From assembly GCF_905475465.1 (NCBI RefSeq), contig NC_062242.1:8521501-8585500 (forward strand): a stretch of DNA of 64,000 nucleotides, written 5' to 3'. The position numbers and the translations under genes are program-made. This document shows positions 20,701 to 31,288 of this stretch, piece after piece (positions within the stretch are counted from its first letter, which is position 1; every line of letters begins with the position of its first letter). The notes beneath the pieces are model-generated. The model saw nothing but the letters and a program-made list of their open reading frames with translations. It searched no databases and had not been told where the DNA came from. The stretch is from Pieris napi. Its lineage: Eukaryota; Arthropoda; Insecta; Lepidoptera; Pieridae.

Positions 20701-23700
20701 CCCCCCGTGTAACGCGCCGTAACGTTACTATAGAGTATAGACCCAAGTACAGTACTGTAACCAAGTATAGTAAAACGTTTCGTGACCACCTAGTGACTCT
20801 ATATACCTAAAAGTAACTATTATGTGGTGGTAAAGTATTGGAAAGTCGAAATTAATATTAACAATAACGCGTAATTCAATTCCCGCCCCGTATCGTAACG
20901 TAACGTTTTACAAAAGGACCCCCCTCTCTCCTCCAAAAATCGTTACGTAATACTTGAACGCTCCCTTAGTAGGTAAATGACGTGAAAAAGAACCTAATGT
21001 TATTCACAATTTTCTTTTAAATGTTAAATACTCAATATTTATTTCCCTAGAAAGCTTGTCATAGAAAACAATTGCTATTACTAGAACTAGTATCGAGTCT
21101 ATAGTGTATTAATATTTCTGGCTTTGTAAGATGATATATGATACATTTTTGTGATATGTCAGGCGGCGATGCTGGATGAGATGGATCAGGTGTTCGGTGT
21201 AGGCGCACTGGTAGCTGAGCAGCAGCTGGAAGAACGACAAAACACCTATACAGACCGACATTTACGGGGACTTCGCGTCGCACACGATATAGAACAGGTT
21301 ACAAACATATATTTTTTGTATGTAATTATACTTCAAATCAGTGGTGCTACAACCTCTTTTAGGTCTGGGCCTCAGGCTCTGGTAAGTAGGTGATCAGCCT
21401 CCTGTGCCTGACACACGCCGTCGACCGTTTGGGTCTAAGACGTGTCAGTTTCCTCACTATGTTTTCCTTCACCGTTAGAGCGAATGTTAAATGCGCATAT
21501 AGAAAGAAAGTTGGTGCACAGCCGGGGATCGAACCTGCGACCTCATGGATGAGAATGGCACGCTGGAGCCACTAGGCCAACACTGCTCCTATGGAATTAT
21601 ACTTCATTTATAAATAATTCTTGATGTATAAACTAAAACTGAAATGGTCAAATAAAACACACTACCAGATATTAACCTTTAAATTGACACAATTATAATG
21701 TGTGTAATTAAACAAAAATTTAAAAAAAAATCCCTTTAATGAAAATTATTTACTATTGTAAATATCTAATTATATTGTCCTTGTGTGTTAAATAATAGGC
21801 AACTATATATCTCAGTGGATTTAATAATATTTCAGCTGCCTGAGGAGCGCGAGACAATCCTGACGTTGGCGGACAAAGACGTGTTGGCCGAAGACAACGA
21901 GGATGTACTCGTCAATGTCAACGTACTGGACGATGAGCGTTACAAAAAGGTACTAAACGACACTTTGTGATAGAACCTTCTAGGATTTGGTTTGAAATAA
22001 TTAAAATGGCTTTTGCTGTTAGTTTACATTTACAAAATAATACAATAATTACTTCATTTACTCAGACAACAGACAGATTAACACAAACATATTATGATAA
22101 TGAAATAAACGTGTGGCACTCGGGAACTGCCGCGGTTAAGCTATTGCATATAATTTTTCATCAACTTATGCAGTTATAATCATTTATTAATTTTTTATTT
22201 ATGCAGTATTTGTTTATCTTTGATATTAATTCAATCTACCACTCTACCTGACTCAGACTAACACGACTAGTCTGTCGCACTCTAACGCACACCGGCCGCG
22301 GTTACGCTACGTCACCGATCTCGCCAGACCGATGTGAGATGCAGAATGCGTTCTGTCCCGCTCTAACGCGTATTGGCCGCTTCTATATTACGTCATCGTG
22401 TGTTAGGTTTATTTTCGTAACAGAATGTTTTGATTCGGTCGCCGCGCTCAAAGCCCGCGATAAAATCTATGCAATAGCTTAAAATTTGCTATACAGTGTA
22501 AACTATTTACAAGGAATTTCAAGGGACCGAGGATTGTTATTCGTTATAGAGAGATTTAGTTATAGGAAGGGAAGAATTTATGATTGGGTTTTGTGTTAAA
22601 TCAAATAAATGTAACAAATTTTGCGTTATAGAGAGTTTTTCGTTATAACGAATAACGTTATAAAGAATTTACACTGTATGTAAATGGGTGGTGCTACTGC
22701 TGAGGGCAGTTAATTTCAGACAACCAAACATCGGATCGGAATGTACATTAAAAAACTTGAGACTTGTAATCTAAAACTTAATCCTTTAAATTACTTTAGA
22801 ACATCGAGGAACGACGCAAGGCCGCGGCGGGTTACCAAGCTTATGACGAGGAGAGCGAAATGGCTGCGGCGTTGGGTTACAATAAGCCGCTTCTGTCCAA
22901 GTATGACGAAACAATTAATCCTGAACATAAGGCGCGTTCTTCTGGATTCCACCTTGGAGACGAGGCCGCACTTGAAGCTGGAAGGTACCGGGAGATGATG
23001 GTCAGTATCTGGAACTATATTTAAGTAAAATCTGAGCATCAGTAACTTTCTCATATCTTTAATAATAGTAGGTAAGCGTCTTGTAACAAATTGTATCAAA
23101 GTCAACCTCAACATATAGATACTTATATATTTGATATATAGTAATAGTGTGTGTGTATATTACAGAGGGCTGAACGCCTGGCAGGAGGGCCTGATAAGCG
23201 TCTCGAGTCACTTCAGCTGCCAGCTCTGCGTATTGCTTCTGACTACATGGATGAAGCTGAGATCAGTACCAAGTTTAAGAAGTTCAAAAAGAAGGTAAGC
23301 GTTTTTACTACTAATATTAACAATATCTAACTTCAAGATGATATGCAACTTAAAAAATTTAGTTCCATTTTGCAACAAATATATGGTCAGAGTATATTTT
23401 TTTATATTTATATAGTATAACTAGCGGATCCGACATACGTTATTAAACAAAGTATATTAGTACCGACTGCAGCGCCATCTGCCGGGCTGATTTGTGAATC
23501 TAAACCATCCAGGGCTCCACCCAAACTCATACAAAAAAATCATTTAAATCGGTCCAGCCGTTTAAGTGGAGTTCAGTGACATACACACGTACAGTAGAAT
23601 TATATATATATGTAAGCTATCCTATCTTTTAAGTTAGCTCAAACTTCACACGTGTGCAAATTTGATTGAAATTGGTTAAGCAGTTTAGGAGTCCATAGAG

Positions 23701-26700
23701 GACAAACATGACGCGTAATTTATATATGTCAACGTAAAATTGTAAAAACCGTTAGATTGTAATCTATCTCGCGAGATTATATTAAACTGTCGAAAAATTG
23801 TGAACTCAACGTACTGCTTACAATTTAACCTATTATTATTCGGTAGATTTTAATCTATCGAAGTGAAATCGTCAAATTCTGAAACGGTACGCACCTCGCG
23901 CGCTGATTTATAATAATACATAACTTCAATCCGGTTAAACAGTTTTTTCTTTAATACGTTAAATTGTAAGCAGTACCTTGAGTTCACAATCTTTCGACAG
24001 TTTATAATCTCGCGAGATAGATTACAATCCAACGGTTTTTACAATTTTACGTTAACATATATATGTATTAAGAAGATTATAACGGCAGTTTCAGTCTGAT
24101 CAATCTGTTTACAGTACAAGAAATAAAAATAACTAACCCATTTTTGAAATTTTGTGTAACACGCCAATGAATATTTCAGGGCAAGATCCGTAAAAAACCG
24201 AAGCATGAACCCATTGACGTGGATGACTATGAGGCCGGCAACGCGCCGCTCGAAACTGACGATACAGGTGATTTTACGTATTTATTTATTTATACTTTAT
24301 TACCTTAATCAAAAACATACACATAAAAAAAAGCAGGTTACATAAGTTATTACGCAACGGGCGGCCTTATCGCTAACAAGCGATTTATTTCAGGCAACCT
24401 TAAAGTGGAACAATTAAAAAGAAACACCTACAGAGGGTAGAGTACAAGTAATGCAGAAATTATTAACAAAAAAAAAACCTCAAAATGACACGTTATTATA
24501 AATAAAATATAGTAAAATCTAAAGAAAAAATAAAAATAATAATAAATAAAAATATGTAGAAACAAAAACTTAAAATACAATCAAAAGGTTAACAGAGTCA
24601 CAATAATTAATACATATAAGCAGAGCTAATTACGAGGTAGAAAGAAAATGATCAAAAAGAAACTCTTTAAATAAATTTAAGGACTGAGCTTGTCTAATAT
24701 CAATTGGTAAGGAATTCCATAGCAGGATTTCTTATTAATCAAGCTTATTTAAAAATAATTTCTTGCTAATTGTGTTCAAGGCCCTAACTTTATTAGCAAA
24801 TTCTTCACTTAATGAAATATAAGTATAAACCTTATAAGTATGGTACGCTATTTTAATTCTCTGTATTTTTTACCTTAGATTCAGCGCCCTAGTTTCATGT
24901 GATAAATAAATATATTTGTATACATTTTTTTTAATACAGCCAGCTAATGGGCATTTTTATGTTGTAGATGTAAAGTTCGAGACACTTCAACCTGTGATGG
25001 ATGAGGAGGAGGTGGAAGTGGATGGGGAGCTGCAGAGCGCCGTGGCACGGGCAAGGAGACTCAGGCTGGCAGAGAGACAGGAACCTGTCTTGCCCAAGGT
25101 ATAGCCATTTATATAATTGATATTATGTTTTTTTTTTTTAATTTTATTGTATATAATTAGGGAGTCACAGTCTCATCAAATTTAGTAATCGCTACATCAT
25201 GATCCTGCCGTATAATATGTTCTTATAACATGTTTTGCCAATAAATTATTATTTTATATACATACTAGCGGACCCAACAGACGTTGTCCTGATATTTCAA
25301 GCGATTAGGATATTAAACAAAGTATAAAAGTACCGACTTCAGCGCCATCTACCGGGCTGATTTGTGAATCTAAACCATTCCCAGATCCCCTTGAACACAC
25401 ACAAAAAATTTCATCAAAATCGGTCCAGTCGTTTGAGAGAAGTTCAGTGACATACACACTCACAGAAGAATTATATATATAAAGACTATCTGCCCCGCGA
25501 AGCTTCGTTTCTCCTTAATGTGATTTTACTTAGCCTACCTTTTTAGTACCAAAATGGAGCATTTTGCTATGCTACCCCAGTGACTGATCGATTTTCCGGC
25601 ATGAAAACTTTTAAGGTTTTTCTATGAATTTTTCACTATATAAACCTCTAAGTTCAAGTCATAAATTTTAAATTAACAAATATAAAATAGGGCTTAATGA
25701 TGATGAAGGGTTTGAAAGATAAAAAGTAGCCGATTCTCAGACTTACTAAATATGCATAAAAAATTTCATAAGAATCGGTCCTGAGTAGTATGGGACGAAC
25801 CGAACATTGTGACACGAGAATTTTATATATTAGACTTGTGTATCAATTATTGTATTGAAAATACACACTCATATTATAATGCATGTTTTTCTCATTCAAC
25901 TCTCTTTTCGTCTGCTAGTGCTCCCTTGATTTCGTTCATGAAGCATTCCAAGATACGTTAAAATTTTAAACCTTGATTTTCAGGTGGAAGAAATACTAGA
26001 GACGGTTAAGAAAGAAGAGTCTGAAGACGAAGATGCGGAGGGCGGCAGTCGCATGGTGTTAGACTCCACGGCCGAGTTCTGCCGAACTCTTGGAGATATA
26101 CCCACATACGGACTTGCCGGAAACCGGGACTCTACTACTGAAATCATGGTCAGTCTTTTCTATATGTCTTTGTATTAATTGCGATTATGTCTGGTTAAGC
26201 GTTTTTTTTTTTTCGTGAAAAAGATAGATCGATTACAAATCTTTGTTTTTAATTTATTTTATTATTATTAATTAACCTAATTACTTAATATGTCATGTGG
26301 ATCATGGTTTAATGGTTGCTCCTTACAAACATTGTGTAAAACAAAAAACTTGGCAATTAAATAGAGTAGCATAGTTTATTGCCAGTTTTTCTCTTCCCTT
26401 CTACGCCTTTGATTTAAGAACTGGCAGTATATGAATAAATGATTTTGATTTGATTTAAGAATGATCATCGGGACTTAATCTGTTTTATTCTTTTAAATCC
26501 CTACCTAACTGGTAGAGTATTAATTTTATTTTGATAGTATCATCATTATTTGTAACACGGTAAGTCAAATAAGGTTACTGTAAAAAAAATGAGGATAATT
26601 ACACATTAGAAACATTACAATTTTATCTCAACCAGGTTAAGCACATGAATATAAATCAAATCATCTAACCAGAGTTGTTTTCACAGGAAACATAACATTA

Positions 26701-29511
26701 CAAATGTTATTTATTAAACAAAAGACATAAATTATTTCAATGTGATTTTTATAGGATTTCGAGCAAGAAGATTTGGAGACGGAAGCGGAATCAGCAAGTG
26801 GTTCCGGCGCATGGAGCCGTGTGGAATTAGGCAGCGAGGCGCCACCGGAATTAGTAGCGGGATCATCAGTTGGATTGGGGGCGGAACCAGCTTTGGGTAC
26901 GGGAGTAGCGGGAGCGTTGCAGGTGGCTCTGAGTAAGGGATACCTGGAGAGGGAAGGTGCCGCTCCGGCGCCGCGATCCCGCCTTCATCATTTGTTGCAG
27001 GCCCACCACTACTCTATAGAGGATAAGACATATGGGTAATTTATTCATCTACACAATTTTTTTTTTAAGTGTAATTTGATTATTTTTATGCGGATGGTTC
27101 ATTTATTGAGGAAGGCTAAAGATTATATAACACTAGCAAACTCGGCCAAGCGTTGCTGTGGCTAAGGTTTTTGTTATATTACATAGAAGTAAACTATTCA
27201 AGGGAAACGGTAGGAGAACACCAGTCATGGGGACCACCATGCTTTTTTGGTGGTTATGCCATTAAATTGTAGCTTATGTGAAATGTTGGTACTTTCAACA
27301 CAGCGCCATCTGTTAGAATTGTGACTATCAAATAATAAACAAATAATTTGCAATAAAATAATATTACGGGTATAAACGAATATGTAAGCTATCCTATCTT
27401 TTAAGTTAGTTCAAATTGCACACGGTATGCAAATTTGATTGAAATCGGTTAAGTAGTTTAGGCGTCCAAAGCGGACAAACTATGTGACACTATGTTATAT
27501 AGGAACCGGCTGCCTACAGAGATATTTCCGAACCAATTCGACTTAGGGTCCTTCAAGAAATGAGCGTACCAATTTTTAAAAGGCCGGCAACGCACTCGCG
27601 AGCCCTCTTGCATTAAGACTGTCCATGGGCGGCAGTATCACTTACCATCAGATGAGCCTCCTGCCCGTTTGCCCCCTGTTCTATAAAAAAAAAACATTAC
27701 GACCGAATTAATGCGGTATTGAAATGAAATGAATGTATTGTCATAGTATTATTAAAGGCTTTAATATAGAATAACCTCTAAATGGTCCACAGAGAGGACG
27801 ACAAGTACAGCAGACGTGAGCGTGGCCATCACGGCGCTCTCAGCGAATTTCGGGAGAAAAACAATTTCCGGCCCAACATCAAGTTGGAGTACGTCGATGA
27901 CGATGGCCACGCCCTTTGCCCTAAAGAGGCCTTCCGGTATCTCTCGCATAAGTTCCACGGCAAAGGGCCTGGAAAGAACAAACAGGAGAAGCGCATCAAG
28001 AAGGCCGTACAGGAAGGGGTCTGTAGATTTATATTTTACACTAATTTACAAATCTATAAGATTACTAGCTGATCCGGCAAACGTCGTTTTGCAATGTATA
28101 TAATTTATAATAAAAAATAGGGGTTGATCGAAGAGGGGTGAAAATTAGGGGTTGTATGTATTTTTTAATGCTGTATCATTAAAAAAATTAAAATTTATCT
28201 AAAAATTAAAAAAAAATATTATGGGTGGACTACCCTTAACATTCAGGGGGATGAAAAATAGATGTTGTCCGATTCTCAGACATACCCAATATGTACACAA
28301 AATTTCATGAGAATCGGTCAAGCCGTTTCGGAGGAGTTTAACCACAAACACCGCGACACGAGAATTTTATATATTAGATATTTTTCAATTTTGTATTATA
28401 ATTTGATATGGCTATGGTTGGTGGTCTTAGTGCGGAAGCACTTAGACTTATTATCGGTCCGTTGTGCGTTTATAATTTGATATATATTCTATTTTTTTTA
28501 CATTAAACACAAACTAACAAGGGTTAGTTTCTAATATATAAAATTCTCGTGTCACAATGTTTATTCCCATACTCCTCCGAAACGGGTCGACCGATTCTTA
28601 TGAAAAATTTTTATGCATATTCAGTAAAAATGAGAATCGGACAACATCTATTTTTCATCCCCCTAAATGTTGAGGGTGGTACCACTCCAAATTTTTATTT
28701 TAAGACAAAACTTTTTGTTTTTATTTTTTTATGATAGAGCATACAAAAATACATATAACCCATTATTGTTACCCCTCTAAGATCGATCCCTATTTTTTAT
28801 TATAGTAGATAGTTATTTGAACTAAAAATTTAAAAAATATATATATATACGTATACATATGGCAAAACAACGTTTGCCGGGTCAGCTAGTATTATATATG
28901 TCACCGTAAAATTGTAAAAACCGTTAGATTGTAATCTATCTCGCGAGATTGTAAACTGTCGAAAGATTGTCAACTCAACATACTGCTTGCAATTTAACGT
29001 ATTATTATTCGGTAGTTATATGAAATTGTTGGGAAGTAAAATTAATCTGTAATTGACCAAAGAAGTTTGAATGATAACTAAGTTAGTGTAGTACAATCTA
29101 CCGAATACCGATAACCGATAGATTACAATCTAACGGTTTTTACAATTTTACGTTAACATATATAAATCACCTAAACTATGAAACCAAAGGTAAAAAAAAA
29201 ACTACTGATCGGGTCGCCTAATTGTTATTGAACTAAGTAAGCAAAGCATCCCGACGTTATAATTCATAATCTTTCAATGAATTCGCTGACCACAATTGTT
29301 GAAAAGCACAGTTTATCTTATATGTAGTTATATTTTAATATAACAATAACTTAATTATTAAAATAACATTTCTCTACATTTTTAACAGCTTATGAAGAAG
29401 ATGAGCTCAACAGACACCCCACTGGGTACATTGCACATGCTGCAGCAAAAGCAGAAAGAGACTCACTCGCCATACGTCGTTCTTAGCGGTGCAAAGAGGG
29501 ACAAAAACTAA
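17708..29511 (+). CDS. SART1: SART1, U4/U6.U5 tri-snRNP-associated protein 1 (yeast Snu66 homologue)
   Basis: Nuclear splicing factor needed to join U4/U6 and U5 snRNPs. Exons: 17708-17846, 18972-19077, 19533-19672, 20015-20150, 20312-20417, 21163-21297, 21836-21949, 22800-23000, 23166-23294, 24180-24267, 24968-25098, 25984-26148, 26755-27035, 27793-28018, 29389-29511. They encode 739 residues with all phases consistent. The N-terminus is Lys/Arg/Ser-rich (MGSKKHKKESKKKKHRSRSR). Then come the family hallmarks LSIEDTNKLRAKLGLKPL, DDEDALAWIKKSR, AEFCRTLGDIPTYGLAGNR, IEYVDD-like and PKEAFRYLSHKFHGKG, and the C-terminal KKMSSTDTPLGT. ATG 17708 starts the RS-like tail typical of the family. Introns are crowded with repeats but no splice site is visibly damaged. 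A possible poison exon lies in intron 1. Confidence 0.97.
18021..18069 (+). other. Candidate cassette (poison) exon in SART1 intron 1
   Basis: 49 nt bounded by a strong acceptor (tcattttcag) and a strong donor (AAG|GTAGGT). If spliced between exons 1 and 2 it would bring a TGA six codons in. Open in another frame (MRVHPECFVIK). Splice quality is seen directly; use is unproven. Confidence 0.35.
18357..18614. mobile_element. MITE family M2 (long palindromic ends), copy 1
   Basis: The left end runs GTTAACG... AATTGTAAAAACCGTTAGAT TGTAATCTATC and the right end is its inverse, bordered by TATA-rich sequence. Related copies: 23728-24056, 28900-29157, 48909-49081. SART1 intron 1. No ORF. Confidence 0.75.
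19334..19496. mobile_element. Pogo/Tc1-type MITE, copy 1 (163 bp)
   Basis: CAGTGTACTCTTTATAACG at the left and CGTTATAAAGAGTTTACACTG at the right are inverted and bordered by TA. A second copy is at 22494-22676. SART1 intron 2. Confidence 0.75.
20453..20612 (+). mobile_element. SINE-like repeat, family 4, copy a
   Basis: TCGACTTAGGGTCCTTCAAG at the start, GGTGAGCCTCCTGCCCGTTT near the end, then an A-rich tail. Same as 27535-27693. A widespread type in moth and butterfly genomes. SART1 intron 5. Confidence 0.7.
20666..20966 (-). mobile_element. Harbinger-type MITE, family M1, copy 2
   Basis: Inverse orientation of the 5831-6122 copy: TTCAAGTATTACGTCACGCA at the left, CGTAATACTTGAACGCTCCC at the right. 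The left terminus is degraded. SART1 intron 5. Confidence 0.75.
21334..21588 (-). mobile_element. tRNA-derived SINE, family 3, fuller copy
   Basis: The minus strand starts GAGCAGTGTTGGCCTAGTGG, has a GGTTCGATCCCCG B-box, and ends in the body shared with 2094-2318. SART1 intron 6. Confidence 0.75.
22494..22676. mobile_element. Pogo/Tc1-type MITE, copy 2 (183 bp)
   Basis: CAGTGTAAACT... and ...ATAAAGAATTTACACTG, bordered by TA; clearly related to 19334-19496. SART1 intron 7. Confidence 0.75.
23411..23615 (-). mobile_element. Helitron-like element, family B, copy 1
   Basis: Begins ACTAGCGGATCCGACATACG (inverse of a ...CTAGT 3' end), then shares 'cgccatctgccgggctgatt' and 'aaatcggtccagccgttt' with copies at 25264 and 29764, ending in 'gaattatatatat'. 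SART1 intron 9. Confidence 0.6.
23728..24056. mobile_element. MITE family M2, copy 2, carrying a nested Penelope-tail insert
   Basis: Same inverted ends as 18357-18614, but longer. Its interior at about 23895-23955 contains 'gatttataataatacataac' and 'ccggttaaacagttttttct', which matches the 3' tail of the Penelope-like relic near 12846-12902. SART1 intron 9. Confidence 0.65.
24285..24905 (-). mobile_element. Non-LTR retrotransposon 3' fragment (Jockey/CR1-like)
   Basis: A minus-strand frame at about 24720-24650 reads LLWNSLPIDIRQAQSLNLFK, then a short basic/aromatic end and a stop. This is the usual C-terminus of Jockey/CR1/L2-type reverse transcriptase ORFs. About 300 bp of 3' sequence follows. 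SART1 intron 10. Clade not resolved. Confidence 0.6.
25264..25486 (-). mobile_element. Helitron-like element, family B, copy 2
   Basis: ACTAGCGGACCCAACAGACG start, 'cgccatctaccgggctgatt', 'agttcagtgacatacacact', end 'gaattatatatat'. It abuts a family A copy that follows directly. SART1 intron 11. Confidence 0.6.
25487..25838 (-). mobile_element. Helitron-like element, family A, subtype with GCGGGGCAG-type end
   Basis: Starts with 'ctgccccgcgaagcttcg' and runs to 'tgacacgagaattttatata'. The end type matches that at 30540-30616 (inverse). SART1 intron 11. Confidence 0.55.
26226..26460 (+). repeat. LINE 3'-end-like repeat, copy a
   Basis: Holds 'gttgctccttacaaacattg', 'aaaacttggcaattaaa' and 'agaactggcagtatatgaat' with a 'gattttgatttgattta' tail. 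The same sequence is present inverted at 49555-49720. Looks like the 3'UTR of a non-LTR element. SART1 intron 12. Confidence 0.5.
27137..27505 (-). mobile_element. Helitron-like element, family C, copy 1
   Basis: ACTAGCAAACTCGGCCAAGC start, 'tggggaccaccatg', 'cgccatctgttagaattgtg', 'tgcaaatttgattgaaatcg', 'ggacaaac'. Nearly the same as 47284-47649. SART1 intron 13. Confidence 0.6.
27535..27693 (+). mobile_element. SINE-like repeat, family 4, copy b
   Basis: TCGACTTAGGGTCCTTCAAG ... GATGAGCCTCCTGCCCGTTT plus A9 tail; same family as 20453-20612. About 100 bp before SART1 exon 14. Confidence 0.7.
28064..28379 (-). mobile_element. Helitron-like element, family A, complete antisense copy
   Basis: Starts ACTAGCTGATCCGGCAAACG and ends GACACGAGAATTTTATATAT-taga, the inverse of the family termini (TCTAATATATAA... 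and ...GGGTCAGCTAGT). 45 nt after SART1 exon 14. Confidence 0.65.
28531..28892 (+). mobile_element. Helitron-like element, family A, complete sense copy
   Basis: Starts TCTAATATATAAAATTCTCG at about 28530 and ends CGTTTGCCGGGTCAGCTAGT. CTAG end with a following T and a TC start fit Helitrons. Head-to-head with the copy at 28064-28379. SART1 intron 14. Confidence 0.65.
28900..29157. mobile_element. MITE family M2, copy 3
   Basis: GTCACCGTAAAATTGTAAAA ... inverse ... ACAATTTTACGTTAAC, with palindromic TCTCGCGAGA next to the left arm. SART1 intron 14, directly after a Helitron-like end. Confidence 0.75.
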
Positions 29512-29552
29512 TGTGTCGTCAAAAAGTAATTCTTATGTAGAAAGAAAATATT

Positions 29553-29558
29553 AATAAA
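29553..29558 (+). terminator. SART1 poly(A) signal AATAAA
   Basis: 42 nt after the SART1 stop codon, sense strand, in AT-rich 3' sequence. Confidence 0.7.
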
Positions 29559-29763
29559 CGTTAATCCAAAAACAAAAAATAATTATTGTGTAACAATCAA
29601 CTTATTAATGATGGTGATGCAAAAACTATTTTCCAATAGAAAATCTTATTCCAGTTTTTTAAACATCAATTAAAATGGATAATTAAATTAACCTCTGTAT
29701 GTATATTTAGAATATATTCAATAAAAAAATTCAAAAAGAACCGTCGTTTTTATATATATATAC

Positions 29764-29985
29764 ATACTAGTGGACCCGACAGACGTTGTCCTGCATGATA
29801 TTTCAAGCGATTAGTAAAGCAAAGTATGAAAGTACCGACTGCAGCGCCATCTGGCGGGCTGATTTGTGAATCTAAACCATTCCCAGATCCCCTTGAACAC
29901 ACAAAAAATTTCATCAAAATCGGTCCAGTCGTTTGAGAGAAGTTCAGTGACATACACACTCACAGAAGAATTATATATATATATA
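29764..29985 (-). mobile_element. Helitron-like element, family B, copy 3
   Basis: ACTAGTGGACCCGACAGACG start, 'cgccatctggcgggctgatt', 'aaaatcggtccagtcgtttg', end in a (TA)n run. Spacer between SART1 and the LRR genes. Confidence 0.6.
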
Positions 29986-30292
29986 TAAAGATATGTATAT
30001 GAGCAAATACTGAAATCCGTAGGCTTGAAATGACGCTGTAAAAATTTATTTATTTATTACAGAAATATATACATTATCCTTACAGACTATGCCAATACGA
30101 TAATGTCGTGAAACATTAAATAAAGTAGGTACATATATAATATTAAACACAACATATACAAATGTAGAGATAAAAAAAAAGATTTTGGCACCAATTCGGG
30201 TAATATACAACAAGCCCTTTCTTTCCTTTTAAGATTCTAGCCATAAATGTGTTCTTGAATCGTACATACGTTACAGCGAGCATACGTTTCAT

Positions 30293-30616
30293 ATCTTATA
30301 TATAAAATTCTCGTGTCACAATGTTAGTTACCATACTCCTCCGAAACGGCTTGACCAATTTTTATCAAATTTTTCATACCCCTAAGTGATAAGGGTTGTC
30401 CAACCTAACATTTAATTTTTGGACGAATTTTATTTTTTTTATAATGTGCCATTAAATAATACATACAACCCTAAATTTTTACCCCTCTATCACCAACCCT
30501 TATTTTTTATTTGATAATTAAAATCTTATGACTTGAACTCTGAGGTGTATATAGAGAAAAAGGTAGGCTAAGTAAAATCACATTAAGGAGAAACGAAGTT
30601 CGCGGAGGCAGCTAGT
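30293..30616 (+). mobile_element. Helitron-like element, family A, copy with alternative 3' end
   Basis: Standard 5' half (AAAATTCTCGTGTCACAATG, CTCCTCCGAAACGGCTTGAC) joined to the 'cattaaggagaaacgaagttcgcggaggcagctagt' end type (positions 30580-30614) also seen inverted at 25487. Confidence 0.6.
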
Positions 30617-30718
30617 ATTTTATAAACAGCTGCCGCACCGCACAGTGTACCTGGGTCTCACGATAAAGAGCCCTTATAGGCTAGCAAATGATCGTTATTT
30701 ACAAAATCATCGCCGCTT

Positions 30719-30885
30719 AAGGCCGATTTACATTATCTTAGTGTTTAGGAGAGTGCTTTAGGATAGTACTTTAGTTGAAACATGTAAACGCTACTTGCTT
30801 TAGTAAACGCTACGCTAAAGAACTTGCCTTTCAAGTTGTACTAAAGCACTCTCCTAAACACTAATATAATATAAATCGGCCTGTA
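30719..30885. mobile_element. Harbinger-type MITE (167 bp), short relative of 49812-50482
   Basis: AGGCCGATTTACATTATCTT and its inverse at the right end. Shares 'ttagtgtttaggagagtgct' and 'agtactttagttgaaacatg' with the longer element. TTA/GTA flanks. Confidence 0.75.
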
Positions 30886-31288
30886 CTCTTGCGCCATCCA
30901 TGATCCAGGCAACAAACTACAAGAAATTCGTGGATTTTATCACTAAAAGCAGCCTGAAATTCATTAATGACTAATTCCATATTGTTATTCCAATAGACGT
31001 TGCACCGTACAATCTTCTTTATTGAAAATATCCAAATCGTTTTATATACCTTTCGGTTTAAATTTCATGGGAATATGGAAAGATATAATAATAAGTTCCA
31101 AAACTACAGTCTTTAGACTCATTATTAAACGATATTTTACGTTTTGATTCTATTTCTCATAACATATTAATGTAAGAAAATAATAAGTTAAAATTGTGAC
31201 AGAACATAGTTATCTGAGGCTTTTAGTTGGTACGTTTATGAATAACAGTTCTTATCTTAATATTTTAGTCCGGTCAATTTAGACATCC

